Part shown: positions 19,910 to 31,436 of the stretch, piece after piece | How the letters are laid out: every line of letters starts with the position of its first letter | How positions within the stretch are numbered: the first letter of the stretch is position 1 | Source: Corynebacterium sp. sy039 | GTDB lineage: Bacteria; Actinomycetota; Actinomycetes; Mycobacteriales; Mycobacteriaceae | Assembly (NCBI RefSeq): GCF_007904105.1 | Contig: NZ_CP042325.1 | Span: 186,001-250,000 of the forward strand | Length of the DNA: 64,000 nt | Direction: 5' to 3' | Program-made: the position numbers and the translations under genes | Notes under the pieces: model-generated | Databases searched by the model: none | What the model saw: the letters and a program-made list of their open reading frames with translations, nothing else | Told to the model about the DNA's origin: nothing

Positions 19910-20393
19910 CAGTATCTCCTTTCACCGGTGCCTCAAAGGATTTGGGGCCAAAGTTATCGCCGCTAGCACCCAGGCGTCCCGTACTGGGATCGGCAGACGC
20001 ATCATGATCGGGAGCTGCCGCGGCAATGGCTGGTCGTGCTGCAATAGCGGTATCTTCAGCATCATCATCAATCAAATCTTGGGTGCGATAACGATATTGA
20101 CGATAAGCAAGTGCCAGGATAAAAGCAGTCATTGCCATAGAGATCACAATGGCAGTCAAAATCATGCCTTGGGCAAGTGGGTCAGCTACAGTGTCGCCAA
20201 ACAGTAGCGACTGACGTCCTTTAATAGGCGCAGAACCAGGGTTACCACCTGCCATGAGCAGCAAGAGGTTGATTCCATTGCCCACTAATAGCAGCCCAAG
20301 CATCATTTTGGTCATGGCGCGGTCGAGGAGTAGATACACCCCAGCTGAGATGAGTGCCGCGGCTGCTAGGAGTAGAGAAAAATTAGCGACCAC
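19902..20393 (-). CDS. mrpC: Mrp Na+/H+ antiporter subunit C
   Basis: A 163-residue three-helix subunit related to NuoK. Core motif is MMLGLLLVGNGINLLLLMAGG. The start chosen is GTG at 20393, with GGAGG six bases upstream inside the end of mrpA; the longer reading to 20486 extends deep into mrpA without support. The last 55 residues form a charged Asp/Ala-rich tail longer than in short MrpC proteins. Confidence 0.9.
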   Translation of the reverse strand: MVANFSLLLAAAALISAGVYLLLDRAMTKMMLGLLLVGNGINLLLLMAGGNPGSAPIKGRQSLLFGDTVADPLAQGMILTAIVISMAMTAFILALAYRQYRYRTQDLIDDDAEDTAIAARPAIAAAAPDHDASADPSTGRLGASGDNFGPKSFEAPVKGDTDE

Positions 20394-23304
20394 TGGGTAC
20401 CTCCATCTCTTTTTGTTCATGCAGTTTTTTGCGCAAATGGCGTGCTCGGTCGCGTGCTCGTTGTTTACGCATATGCTCGTCTTCATCTAGTTGCACACCG
20501 AGGGAACCGAGGATGGCGACGACCAAACCAATAACAATGAGATACACACCAGCGTCAAAAACAAGTACAGAAGATAGTGAAGCAGTGCCAATATGCGGTA
20601 TATGTACTGGATAATAGAGCGAGGTGAGCAGCGGATACCCAAAGAATAAGGGGGCAATAGCACTGATGGCACTCAACAATAAGCCAACACCAAGAACGCG
20701 TGCTGCATCAATGGGGAATGTTTCTTCTAGTTCTGCTTTGCCACCTGCCAAGTAGCGCAGCACAATACCTAAGCTAGCCACAAGACCGCCGGCAAAACCA
20801 CCGCCGGGGGCATTGTGACCAGCAAAGAAGAAATACAGACTCAATATCATGATGGTGGGGAAGAGCAGCCGTGTGGTCACATTGACCAGTAAGGAACGAT
20901 TACGTGCGGTATCGGATTTTGCTGAAGCAAGCCACCGACGCCCTGTAGTGCTTAGGGTGGGTCGTCGAGATTCTCGTCGGAAAGTTCGGGTGCGGTACAC
21001 CAGTGAGGCAACACCAATGGCAGCAATAACTAAAACGCTGATTTCGCCGAATGTATCCCAGGCGCGTATATCAACCAAGAGAACATTGACGGCATTTGCG
21101 CCATGACCGATCTCATAAGCAAGGTCAGGGATAGTGGTGGCAATGGAATCGAGAGTGCGGGCATTGATAGCGTAGGTGCTAAAAATGGTGACGGCAATGC
21201 CCACGGCAATAGAAAGCCATGCTCGGAATCGAATCGTTTTGGGGTGGGAGCGCCATTGTGTTTCTGCGGGGAATCGACGCAATACCAGCATGAATACTAC
21301 GACGGTAATGGTTTCGACAAGCAACTGGGTAAGGGCTAAATCAGGTGCACCATAGGTGGCAAAGATGAAAGCTACCCCATAGCCCGTAGCGCCAACGAAT
21401 AATAATCCTGATAACCGGTTATGCACGGTAGCTGCAGCAATAGCCATGATGACCATAATTCCTGCCGCTACTGCTTGCAGTGGCGTGGTCCACGCATCCA
21501 TGCGGATGATAGTGCGCTCACCTATGAGTAGCGCAGCCATAGGCATTATGCACAGCACCACAAAGATAATGCCGAGGTTAAAAACCAAAGAACCACGCTG
21601 TGTTGAGGCAGTAAGACGCAGTGATATTGTGCGTAAAAATGCCAGGATTGTGTCATAGGCTGCGTTGGCGTCGCCAAGCGCTGGCTCAGAAAAATAGAGC
21701 TTTGCGACGGTCTTACGCTGCCAAAAGATAGCACAACCAGCAGTGATAATGCCGATGCTTATGAATAGAGCCACAGTCCACCCATGCCAGAGCGCTAAGT
21801 GCGGCATATGGGTGTTCTCTGGGAAAAGGGCGGAGATATGTACGCGGATTAGCGAACCGATGAGATCTGGGGCAACCCCAAAGACAAGGCACAGTGCACT
21901 CAATAGTGCAGGTGGTAGCCATAGTCGTGTGTGTAGCGTGTGCATCTGGGCAACTTTTGGTGCAATGCCGCCACCGCTGGAATGGGTAGTGTCTTTTGTG
22001 GCAAAAGCGCCGTGTAGGAAGTGTAAAGAATAAGCGACCGTCATGATTGAGCCAATAATTATGCCGGCTAGTACCATTTTTGCTGGCATACCGTGTAGTA
22101 ATTGTTCATGCATGATGGTGCTGAGTACAGTTTCTTTTGCCACAAAACCATAGGTGGGGATAATACCTGCCATCGACGCTGTGGCAATGAGGGCGATTCC
22201 TGCCAATAGTGGTTGTTTTTTGCCTAGTCCAGATAGCTCTCGACAATCACGCGTGCCAGTGGTGTGGTCGATAGCTCCCACAACCATGAATAGGGTTGCC
22301 TTGAATAGACTATGGGCGAATGTGAGGGCAAGACCAGCGAATAAGGTTTCTTGGGAACCAATGCCGATGATTGTGGTGATGAAACCAAGTTGGCTGAGGG
22401 TGCCGTAGGCGAGGACTAATTTTAGGTCTTTTTGTCGCAAAGACATCCAGCCTGCCATGACCATGCTAAGAATTCCCAGCGGCATGATGACCACGTGCCA
22501 TGCGCTTGAAAAATGTACTTCTGGGGCAAAGCGGGCAATGAGATAGATGCCTGCTTTGACCATTGCTGCTGAATGTAGATATGCAGAAACTGGGGTGGGG
22601 GCTGCCATTGCGCCTGGGAGCCAAAAGTGTGCCGGCGCAATGGCAGATTTGCTCAATGCGCCAATGAGAATGAAAACCAGGGCATAGGAAATGTGGTGTG
22701 TCCCTTCCAGTTCGGCTCCTGTCAAGGCACTGAGTGTCCACACATTAGTTTGTCTGCCCAACACAATGATGCCTACGAGCATCGCTAAGCCCCCAAGAGT
22801 GGTAATCATGAGTGCTTGGGTAGCTGCTCGACGAGATGAGGCGCGTTCGCCATAATAGCCTACGAGCAGGAAGGATAGTACAGAAGTTATTTCCCAAAAA
22901 ACATAGAGGAGGAGCAAATTATCCGAGATAACGAGTCCGTACATTGCTAACGTAAACGCGCTCATATTTCCAGCGAACGCACGTAGCCTTACGGGGGCGG
23001 AATCAAAATAACCCCAGCAGTAAAATAGCACTAATGCGCCGATGCCAAGAATGATCAGGCTAAAAAATCCAGAAAGAGCATCGAGGCGGAAGCTGAGGTC
23101 AAGATGAGCGTTGCTCATCCAGTTATAGTGTGCGCCCAGGCTGCCGCCTGCGTCGAAAGTGCCTGAGGTAAAGAGGGTAAGTACCCAGATAAAACCACAG
23201 GCGGGCACGAGGGCGAGCAAGCCAAATGCTTTTTGCCCCAGCCGTGCGATGAGGAATGGGGCAAGAATAGAAGCGCCGGCGAGTGCAAAAAATAGGAAAA
23301 GCAC
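20383..23304 (-). CDS. mrpA: Mrp Na+/H+ antiporter subunit A fused to B
   Basis: A 973-residue NuoL-like subunit with the MrpB domain fused at its C-terminus, the usual actinobacterial form. The N-terminal two thirds contain the complex-I type core (LLLYVFWEITSVLSFLLVGY, KSAIAPAHFWLPGAMAAPTPVSAYLHSA). An MrpA C-terminal region follows (GYGVAFIFATYGAPDLALTQ), then the MnhB domain from about residue 820 (APGGGFAGGLVASLGIVLRYL). Start is GTG at 23304 with AAAGGA upstream. First gene of mrpACDEFG. A perfect palindrome lies just upstream. Confidence 0.93.
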   Translation of the reverse strand: MLFLFFALAGASILAPFLIARLGQKAFGLLALVPACGFIWVLTLFTSGTFDAGGSLGAHYNWMSNAHLDLSFRLDALSGFFSLIILGIGALVLFYCWGYFDSAPVRLRAFAGNMSAFTLAMYGLVISDNLLLLYVFWEITSVLSFLLVGYYGERASSRRAATQALMITTLGGLAMLVGIIVLGRQTNVWTLSALTGAELEGTHHISYALVFILIGALSKSAIAPAHFWLPGAMAAPTPVSAYLHSAAMVKAGIYLIARFAPEVHFSSAWHVVIMPLGILSMVMAGWMSLRQKDLKLVLAYGTLSQLGFITTIIGIGSQETLFAGLALTFAHSLFKATLFMVVGAIDHTTGTRDCRELSGLGKKQPLLAGIALIATASMAGIIPTYGFVAKETVLSTIMHEQLLHGMPAKMVLAGIIIGSIMTVAYSLHFLHGAFATKDTTHSSGGGIAPKVAQMHTLHTRLWLPPALLSALCLVFGVAPDLIGSLIRVHISALFPENTHMPHLALWHGWTVALFISIGIITAGCAIFWQRKTVAKLYFSEPALGDANAAYDTILAFLRTISLRLTASTQRGSLVFNLGIIFVVLCIMPMAALLIGERTIIRMDAWTTPLQAVAAGIMVIMAIAAATVHNRLSGLLFVGATGYGVAFIFATYGAPDLALTQLLVETITVVVFMLVLRRFPAETQWRSHPKTIRFRAWLSIAVGIAVTIFSTYAINARTLDSIATTIPDLAYEIGHGANAVNVLLVDIRAWDTFGEISVLVIAAIGVASLVYRTRTFRRESRRPTLSTTGRRWLASAKSDTARNRSLLVNVTTRLLFPTIMILSLYFFFAGHNAPGGGFAGGLVASLGIVLRYLAGGKAELEETFPIDAARVLGVGLLLSAISAIAPLFFGYPLLTSLYYPVHIPHIGTASLSSVLVFDAGVYLIVIGLVVAILGSLGVQLDEDEHMRKQRARDRARHLRKKLHEQKEMEVPSGR

Positions 23305-23347
23305 TGGTCGGTGGATCCTTTACAGTGTAGTTTGAGTACGGACTGTG

Positions 23348-23359
23348 CGAGTTAACTCG
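23348..23359. promoter_or_regulatory. Perfect 12-bp palindrome upstream of the mrp operon
   Basis: CGAGTTAACTCG sits 44 bases upstream of the mrpA start. A TACACT box nearer the gene could be its -10, which would place the palindrome over or just upstream of the -35. This is a good position for an operator controlling the antiporter operon. The regulator is not identifiable from the window. Confidence 0.45.
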
Positions 23360-23387
23360 TAAAAAGACACTCACGTACCTTTTTATT

Positions 23388-24815
23388 TTAGCTTAAAAAC
23401 TGTTTTGGCTTGATAACGCTTACCGTGATGCTGTTATTCTCTGGGTTTTCTTCGGTGAGCGCGGGTGCTTGGTTTTGTGATGGGTTTCCTCGGGGTGCTC
23501 GGTTGGCACGAAGTCCACGTTTTTCACCCCACGCCACCAGAGCTTCAATGGGGCCGCGTCGGAAGAATAGACGCCAGAGGGTTGCGAAAATGAGCACGAT
23601 GGTAATGGTGATAAAGAATCCAGACCATGAGTCTAGGTCGGCGACATCTGGCATGGAATCGCTGCTTTCAGAGAATTTCTGTGCATAATAGGCATTTTGC
23701 TTTTCGGTGAATTCTTCCCAATTACCGGCAGCAGCAACTTTCTCCTGATAGCGTGACCACGACAGTGAGTCAGATTGCGGATCTGAATAGGCACTGCTAG
23801 AGCTATCGATCCATCTATTGTGATAAGCCTGAACCATATCTATGTTTCCGGAAAGGAAAATGCCAGCACTGAGTACATGGATGACATAAGAAGTCAGCGC
23901 CATTGATCCCAGAGCACGCAATGGATAACAGAGGGCAGCTCCCATGCGCGGGGTGCATACCAACAGACACAGTGAAATAACAGCAAGGGCGACGCACAAA
24001 GAGAAAAGAATATCGACGATTCCACCAGTATGCGGTTCCTTGCTTACCCACGAGCTAAGAAATGCTTGGTGGAAACTCATTGAAGAATCTGGCATGGTAG
24101 ACCAGCTACTACTTCCTTCGGACCATTTTCCACCGCTGTTTTGTGAACTAAGAGAATCGCTTATGGAACGAGAGAGATACCAGTAGAGGACTGCGCTGAG
24201 CATACCAGTAAGAAGAAAAGTAATGATCTGTGTTTTTCGGGAAAAGACCAGGAATCGATGGATAAGAATACCCGCTGTGCCATAACATAGCCAAGCATTG
24301 AGCGGATAAGGAGTACCCACCAGCATCATAACGGAACCTAATTGAGTAAGCAGCGATGTTAACGCGGAACCTATGACAAGCAAGATGAAGAATAATATCC
24401 ACACATTGCGAGTACGCATATGCGTTACTGGTGGTAAGAAGAATAAGATCGCGGCAATAGACAACAGCACTACAGCAATGCTGATTTGTACTGAGGACAG
24501 GAATAACCCAATGGCAAAAATAATAACGCCACGGATCAATAATCTGTGGTGAGCTCGTGTTGCGGCTATGCCACCTGCGGCATTACCTGAACTGGCCATA
24601 ATCGACATGGAAACCCCTGCTAAAACCGCAAAAAGTGCCGAGGGGAAACCATGAATCAGTGGATTGTTTTGCGCTGAACTTGGTGCTAAATGGCTCGCAA
24701 CCATACCAATGATTGCCAGGGCGCGAGCAAGGTCTAGACCATGAATGCGACCGCCCGAGGTAGCGGGCGGATATACTACAGACCAGGCTCGTTGTATGCG
24801 CGAAGATATATTCAT
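23388..24815 (-). CDS. DUF418/DUF1624-like acyltransferase-family membrane protein
   Basis: A 475-residue polytopic protein with about ten membrane helices. The N-terminal signature GRIHGLDLARALAIIGMVAS (Arg, Asp and Arg in the first helix, followed by His) is shared by membrane acyltransferases related to heparan-glucosaminide N-acetyltransferase and DUF418 proteins. A long polar, Ser-rich loop interrupts the helices around residues 210-255 and 335-395, probably outside the cell. The basic, Pro-rich C-terminus is cytoplasmic. It could modify an envelope component. It lies 83 bases upstream of mrpA on the same strand. Confidence 0.65.
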   Translation of the reverse strand: MNISSRIQRAWSVVYPPATSGGRIHGLDLARALAIIGMVASHLAPSSAQNNPLIHGFPSALFAVLAGVSMSIMASSGNAAGGIAATRAHHRLLIRGVIIFAIGLFLSSVQISIAVVLLSIAAILFFLPPVTHMRTRNVWILFFILLVIGSALTSLLTQLGSVMMLVGTPYPLNAWLCYGTAGILIHRFLVFSRKTQIITFLLTGMLSAVLYWYLSRSISDSLSSQNSGGKWSEGSSSWSTMPDSSMSFHQAFLSSWVSKEPHTGGIVDILFSLCVALAVISLCLLVCTPRMGAALCYPLRALGSMALTSYVIHVLSAGIFLSGNIDMVQAYHNRWIDSSSSAYSDPQSDSLSWSRYQEKVAAAGNWEEFTEKQNAYYAQKFSESSDSMPDVADLDSWSGFFITITIVLIFATLWRLFFRRGPIEALVAWGEKRGLRANRAPRGNPSQNQAPALTEENPENNSITVSVIKPKQFLS

Positions 24816-24860
24816 ACAGTGAGTGTAGCGCAGCCTTATCAGGATAGATAGAGGCAGAAA

Positions 24861-26234
24861 TTATTTTTTATAGCTCGCCAAGAACGCCGCCTCTGCAGTA
24901 GCAATATCAATGATTTCTTGTGGATCTACCGACTCATCAGGTGAGTGGATAACACTGCGAGGTTCTTCGACACCAAAGAGAGCAAGTTCAGCATGGGGCA
25001 TAGCGTCGATAAGCTCAGAGCACAGTGGAATAGAACCACCAGAACCTAGGTGTGTGACTTCTTTGCCATCATAAGCCGCGCTGAGACACTGAGCGAGATG
25101 TGACAGCGCCTGGCCACGGGTATCAGTAGCGAACGGCGAATTGACATCGTCAATATCAACCTGAACACGAGCGCCCCAAGGAGTGTGAGCATGAATATGC
25201 GTTGCTACTGCCTGTGCTACCTCATGACTGTCATAGTTGATGGGGACGCGTAGGTTCAGGCAGGCGCTGGCAGTGGCTGGAACGGCATTAACTGCCTTGG
25301 CGACCTCGGTGGAGCTAAAACCAGTAATAGATATAGCAGGACGAGCCCATACCATATCGGCAGGGTCATCATCTGGGGTACCCATGATGGCAACTCCATC
25401 TAAAATGCCTGCGTCAGTGCGGAAATCTTGCCTATCATAGGAAGTTCCTTGCCAGGTTGTGCTGGTATCAACGCCATCAATGACTGTGCGACCATGCTCA
25501 TCGCGCAAGGAGTCAAGAATACGTACCAGTGCAGCGACAGCATCGGGTGCAGCCCCACCAAAACTACCTGAATGAACAGGGGCGGCGAGAGTATCTACCC
25601 GTACTGTAATTTGTGCACCACCGCGTAGTGAGGTGGTCAACGTAGGTACTCCTACTGCTGCATTGCCAGAGTCGGCGATAAAGATGATGTCACTGCGGAA
25701 CAACTCAGGGCGTGTTTCGATCAGGTGAGAAAGTTCCGCACCACCTTGTTCTTCGGAGCCTTCTACGAGGAAAATGATTCCTAGGTCACTGCCACCAGCT
25801 GCTGCTAAAGCGCGTAGTGCGGCAAGGTGCATCACCAAGTTACCTTTGCAATCTGCTGCGCCTCGCGCATACCAACGTCCATCACGTTCGGTAAGCTCGA
25901 AGGGATTGTTCGTCCATGCCTCTGGATCTCCCGCTGGGACGACGTCATAGTGTGCGTAGAGCAAGATGGTGGGTGCATCTGCTTGTGCTGCTTTACGACC
26001 AATGAGCGTGGTGGCACCGCCTTCGACGGGATATGTTTCTACGGTGAGTCCCACTTTTTCCAGAGCCTGTGCTACCCACTGCGCAGCTGCTGCGTGATCC
26101 TGGGCGCATTCAGGACGGGAATGGACGGAGTTAAAGGCAGTAAGTTCACGAAGATCTTGCCAAATAGTATCGCGCTGGGCGCTGATATGTTTCTTCAGTG
26201 AGGTTACTAATTCTGGGGATAATGTAGTGCTCAT
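24861..26234 (-). CDS. M20-family metallopeptidase (dipeptidase)
   Basis: A 457-residue zinc peptidase of the M20/ArgE-DapE-carnosinase family. Metal and catalytic residues are visible: YAHYDVVPAG (His and Asp), GAADCKGN (bridging Asp), EGSEEQGG (catalytic Glu and ligand Glu), and a C-terminal His in HSPDES. The dimerisation domain occupies about residues 210-320 with APVHSGSFGG. Cytosolic; likely cleaves dipeptides. Gene is divergent from groEL. Confidence 0.88.
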   Translation of the reverse strand: MSTTLSPELVTSLKKHISAQRDTIWQDLRELTAFNSVHSRPECAQDHAAAAQWVAQALEKVGLTVETYPVEGGATTLIGRKAAQADAPTILLYAHYDVVPAGDPEAWTNNPFELTERDGRWYARGAADCKGNLVMHLAALRALAAAGGSDLGIIFLVEGSEEQGGAELSHLIETRPELFRSDIIFIADSGNAAVGVPTLTTSLRGGAQITVRVDTLAAPVHSGSFGGAAPDAVAALVRILDSLRDEHGRTVIDGVDTSTTWQGTSYDRQDFRTDAGILDGVAIMGTPDDDPADMVWARPAISITGFSSTEVAKAVNAVPATASACLNLRVPINYDSHEVAQAVATHIHAHTPWGARVQVDIDDVNSPFATDTRGQALSHLAQCLSAAYDGKEVTHLGSGGSIPLCSELIDAMPHAELALFGVEEPRSVIHSPDESVDPQEIIDIATAEAAFLASYKK

Positions 26235-28212
<1,978 letters not shown>

Positions 28213-28264
28213 GCTGAGCGCATTCATCGATTAAGTAGATAACATCTAGCAGAGCTAGATGCGT

Positions 28265-28311
28265 GCAATCCCACGTTCATTTCACTAAAACAGGACGTGG
28301 GATTGCTTTTT
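28265..28311 (+). terminator. Intrinsic terminator after groEL
   Basis: GCAATCCCACGT (28,265-28,276) pairs perfectly with ACGTGGGATTGC (28,295-28,306), followed by TTTTT. A 12-bp GC-rich stem with an 18-base loop. Confidence 0.9.
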
Positions 28312-28401
28312 CATATGTGCTCCGTATGTGTTCTATATGCCGTAGGTGGTGAGTGGGGGAGAAAACTTTTAGCTCACCGCACCTTCATGGCTGCTAGGGG
28401 C

Positions 28402-28407
28402 TACAAT
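28402..28407 (+). promoter_or_regulatory. -10 box of ppk2, predicting a leaderless mRNA
   Basis: TACAAT ends eight bases before the ATG at 28,415. With the usual seven-base distance, transcription would begin one base before, or at, the start codon. No ribosome binding site is present, in agreement. The -35 match is weak. Confidence 0.5.
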
Positions 28408-28414
28408 TAAAACT

Positions 28415-29311
28415 ATGGCTGACACGGATAATGATCTCCCAGTAATTGACCTAGCTGCTACCGAGGGCTATCTCGTTGATGATACCGATGAAGACGATCC
28501 AGTTCTTCTGGCTCCTGACGGTACCCCTATTGATACATGGAAAGAAAATTACCCATACTCAGAGCGCATGACTCGAGAAGAATATGAGCACACAAAACGT
28601 GCACTCCAAATCGAGTTGCTCAAATGGCAAAACTGGACTAAAGATACCGGTCAGCGCCATATCATTCTCTTTGAGGGGCGTGATGCTGCAGGTAAAGGTG
28701 GCACGATTAAGCGCTTTAATGAGCACCTCAATCCTCGTGGTGCACGCACCGTGGCATTAGAAAAACCATCATTGCGTGAATCTACTTCGTGGTATTTCCA
28801 GCGCTATATTCAACATTTCCCTGCCGCTGGAGAAATCGTGTTCTTTGACCGCTCTTGGTACAACCGCTCTGGCGTCGAACGCGTTATGGGCTTTTGCACA
28901 GAATCACAGCACGCGGAGTTTTTGCGCGAAGTACCCATGCTCGAAAATATGATTCTTGGCTCAGGTATTTCGCTCACTAAGTTCTGGTTCTCCGTATCAC
29001 AAAAAGAACAGCGTACTCGCTTTGCTATTCGCCAAGTTGATCCAGTACGCCAGTGGAAACTCTCTCCAATGGATCTTGCTTCTCTTGATCGTTGGGATGA
29101 TTACACTCGTGCTAAAGAAGAACAGTTCCGCTACACCGACACCGATGAATCCCCGTGGATTACCATTCGCTCAAATGACAAAAAGCGTGCTCGTCTTAAT
29201 GCAATGCGCTATATTCTGAGCAAGTTTGACTACACCAATAAAGATTATGAACTCGTTGGTGAACCCGATCCGAAAATTGTGATGCGTGGTCGCGACCAAA
29301 TAGGTGATTAA
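28415..29311 (+). CDS. ppk2: Polyphosphate kinase 2
   Basis: A 298-residue PPK2-family kinase that transfers phosphate between polyphosphate and nucleotides (in corynebacteria known to act on GDP/ADP). The P-loop-like motif is FEGRDAAGKGGTIKRF near residue 88, followed by NPRGARTVALEKPS, the lid segment and FFDRSWYNRSGVERVMGF. A single PPK2 domain, with an acidic 50-residue N-terminal extension. It lies alone between two terminators. Confidence 0.93.
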   Translation: MADTDNDLPVIDLAATEGYLVDDTDEDDPVLLAPDGTPIDTWKENYPYSERMTREEYEHTKRALQIELLKWQNWTKDTGQRHIILFEGRDAAGKGGTIKRFNEHLNPRGARTVALEKPSLRESTSWYFQRYIQHFPAAGEIVFFDRSWYNRSGVERVMGFCTESQHAEFLREVPMLENMILGSGISLTKFWFSVSQKEQRTRFAIRQVDPVRQWKLSPMDLASLDRWDDYTRAKEEQFRYTDTDESPWITIRSNDKKRARLNAMRYILSKFDYTNKDYELVGEPDPKIVMRGRDQIGD

Positions 29312-29345
29312 TAAGGCGATTAACAAACCGCACACTTAGCATACT

Positions 29346-29385
29346 TACCCGTGGCTGATGTTGAAGTGCCACGGGTATCTTTTTT
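29346..29385 (+). terminator. Intrinsic terminator after ppk2
   Basis: TACCCGTGGC (29,346-29,355) pairs with GCCACGGGTA (29,368-29,377), then TCTTTTTT. A 10-bp perfect stem. Confidence 0.88.
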
Positions 29386-29401
29386 AGAATTATGACTACA
29401 G

Positions 29402-29447
29402 TTGCGCTCTGCTTAAGCCAGTAGTTATGAGACAAAACAGAGCGCAA
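29402..29447. promoter_or_regulatory. Long-spaced inverted repeat in the mtlA leader
   Basis: TTGCGCTCTG (29,402-29,411) is repeated in inverted form as CAGAGCGCAA (29,438-29,447), with 26 bases between, followed by AAATTTTT. It ends 24 bases before the GTG of mtlA. It could be a pair of operator half-sites for a mannitol regulator, or an mRNA hairpin acting as an attenuator. No regulator gene is adjacent. Confidence 0.5.
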
Positions 29448-29471
29448 AAATTTTTCCTAGAAAGTTTCATT

Positions 29472-31436
29472 GTGACTCAAGCAGCTACAGATACCCGACC
29501 ACGTACCACACAAGGTGGAATCCGGGTCAGAGTACAAAAATTTGGCACCTTCTTATCCTCAATGATTATGCCCAATATCGGCGCATTCATCGCCTGGGGA
29601 ATTATCACAGCACTATTTATTCCAGATGGATATTTCCCCAATGAGAAAATCGCCACGCTCGTTAGCGCAATGGTGTTCTATCTTTTACCAATTCTCATTG
29701 CATACTCTGGTGGACGGCTCATTTACGACGTTCGTGGCGGCGTCGTCGGTGCTATTGCCACAATGGGTGTCATCATGGGAACAAGCAGCGAAGTATTCCT
29801 TGACAAAGGCGAAAGCGGCTCGCCAATGTTCTTGGGTGCAATGATCTGTGGTCCGCTTTTCGCCTGGTTAATGAAGAAACTTGATGCCCTATGGGACGGA
29901 AAAATCAAACCAGGCTTTGAGATGCTGGTATCAAATTTCTCCGCAGGTATTTTTGCTGCTCTTGGAGCGATTGCCTCCATGTTCTTACTCACCCCAGTGA
30001 TGAATGTGGTGATGGCTGCCGCAGCCCGCGCAGTGGAGTTTCTCATCAGCAATAATCTCCTGTTCCTCACCTCGATTCTCATCGAGCCAGCCAAGGTTCT
30101 ATTCCTCAACAATGCGATCAACCACGGTATTCTTACACCACTAGGCACCGAGCAGGCGGTGGATCAAGGATATTCGCTTCTGTTCTTACTGGAAGCAAAT
30201 CCCGGACCCGGGTTGGGTATTCTGCTTGCCTATACCTTCTTTGGTCGTGGCTCTGCTAAAGCAACAGCCCCCGGTGCTGCGATTATTCATTTCTTCGGTG
30301 GTATTCACGAGATTTATTTCCCGTATGTTCTCATGAAACCAGTCCTCATTGTGGCAGCAATAGCAGGTGGTATGGCTGGTATCTTCACAGAGACACTCTT
30401 AGGTGCCGGTCTTGGTTCCACGGCAGCCCCAGGTTCCATCATCGCCATTTTGGGAGTCACCGCGCCAGGCAAACATATTGCAGTTATTGCAGGTGTGCTC
30501 ATGGCAGCAGTGGTATCCGGTGTTATTGCTTCGCTTATTCTCAAGTTCTCCAAAACTGCTACTGAGGACTTGCATGAGGCAACGCAGAAGATGCAGCAGA
30601 TGAAAGGAAAGAAGTCTGCTGTGGCGTCGAGTGCGCTGGGGGATAAAGATGCGCAGACTCCTCTGATTTCTCGCATTGTGTTTGCGTGTGATGCAGGTAT
30701 GGGTTCTTCTGCAATGGGTGCTTCGGTTTTGCGCAATAAAATTAATGACGCTGGGTTTGGCAAACAAGTCAGTGTGGTCAATTGCGCAATCAATAACCTT
30801 ACCGACTCTTATGACCTGCTTATCTGCCATGAAGATCTCGTAGATCGAGCACAGGCGAAAACCCCTTCCGCTATGCATATTACGGTGGATAATTTCATGG
30901 CATCACCGCGCTATGACGAGATTGTTGCGCTCATTAGTAGCCAGCGCCAACCGCAGTCTGGCGACGCCACTCCAGTAGAATCACCAGCAGAACCTGAAGA
31001 GAAAAGCGAATTGTTGCGCCCAGAAAACATCATTCTCAGTGGTAGTGCCGGCAGTAGAGATGAGGCTATTGAAGAAGCTGGTGCACTATTAGTGCGTGCT
31101 GGTGCTGTGGATGCAAGCTATGTTGCAGCAATGCATGAACGCGAAGCATCAGTATCAACATTTATGGGCAATGGTCTAGCAATTCCGCATGGCACTAATG
31201 AGACAAAACAATATATCAAACATTCTGCCTTGGCATTTGTGCGTTATGAGCAGCCGGTGGACTGGGGCGGAAAAGAAGCACACTTCGTTATTGCTATTGC
31301 GGGTGCGGATGGTTCGCACCTGAAGATCCTATCGAAGATCGCAAAGTTATTCGCGAAGAAAGATAGCGTACAACAATTACATGATGCAGCTACGCAAGAA
31401 GACATACTCGATATTTTTGGAAAGGTAACCGCATGA
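29472..31436 (+). CDS. mtlA: Mannitol PTS permease, EIICBA
   Basis: A 654-residue phosphotransferase permease that imports mannitol and phosphorylates it to mannitol 1-phosphate. Domain order is IIC (membrane, about residues 15-370; GGIHEIYFPYVLMKP is the substrate-site motif), IIB (phosphocysteine C406 in FACDAGMGSSAMG) and IIA (phosphohistidine H573 in AIPHGTNE). The start chosen is GTG at 29472 with AGAAAG seven bases upstream; an ATG at 29427 lies inside the leader hairpin. Overlaps mtlD by four bases. Confidence 0.95.
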   Translation: MTQAATDTRPRTTQGGIRVRVQKFGTFLSSMIMPNIGAFIAWGIITALFIPDGYFPNEKIATLVSAMVFYLLPILIAYSGGRLIYDVRGGVVGAIATMGVIMGTSSEVFLDKGESGSPMFLGAMICGPLFAWLMKKLDALWDGKIKPGFEMLVSNFSAGIFAALGAIASMFLLTPVMNVVMAAAARAVEFLISNNLLFLTSILIEPAKVLFLNNAINHGILTPLGTEQAVDQGYSLLFLLEANPGPGLGILLAYTFFGRGSAKATAPGAAIIHFFGGIHEIYFPYVLMKPVLIVAAIAGGMAGIFTETLLGAGLGSTAAPGSIIAILGVTAPGKHIAVIAGVLMAAVVSGVIASLILKFSKTATEDLHEATQKMQQMKGKKSAVASSALGDKDAQTPLISRIVFACDAGMGSSAMGASVLRNKINDAGFGKQVSVVNCAINNLTDSYDLLICHEDLVDRAQAKTPSAMHITVDNFMASPRYDEIVALISSQRQPQSGDATPVESPAEPEEKSELLRPENIILSGSAGSRDEAIEEAGALLVRAGAVDASYVAAMHEREASVSTFMGNGLAIPHGTNETKQYIKHSALAFVRYEQPVDWGGKEAHFVIAIAGADGSHLKILSKIAKLFAKKDSVQQLHDAATQEDILDIFGKVTA

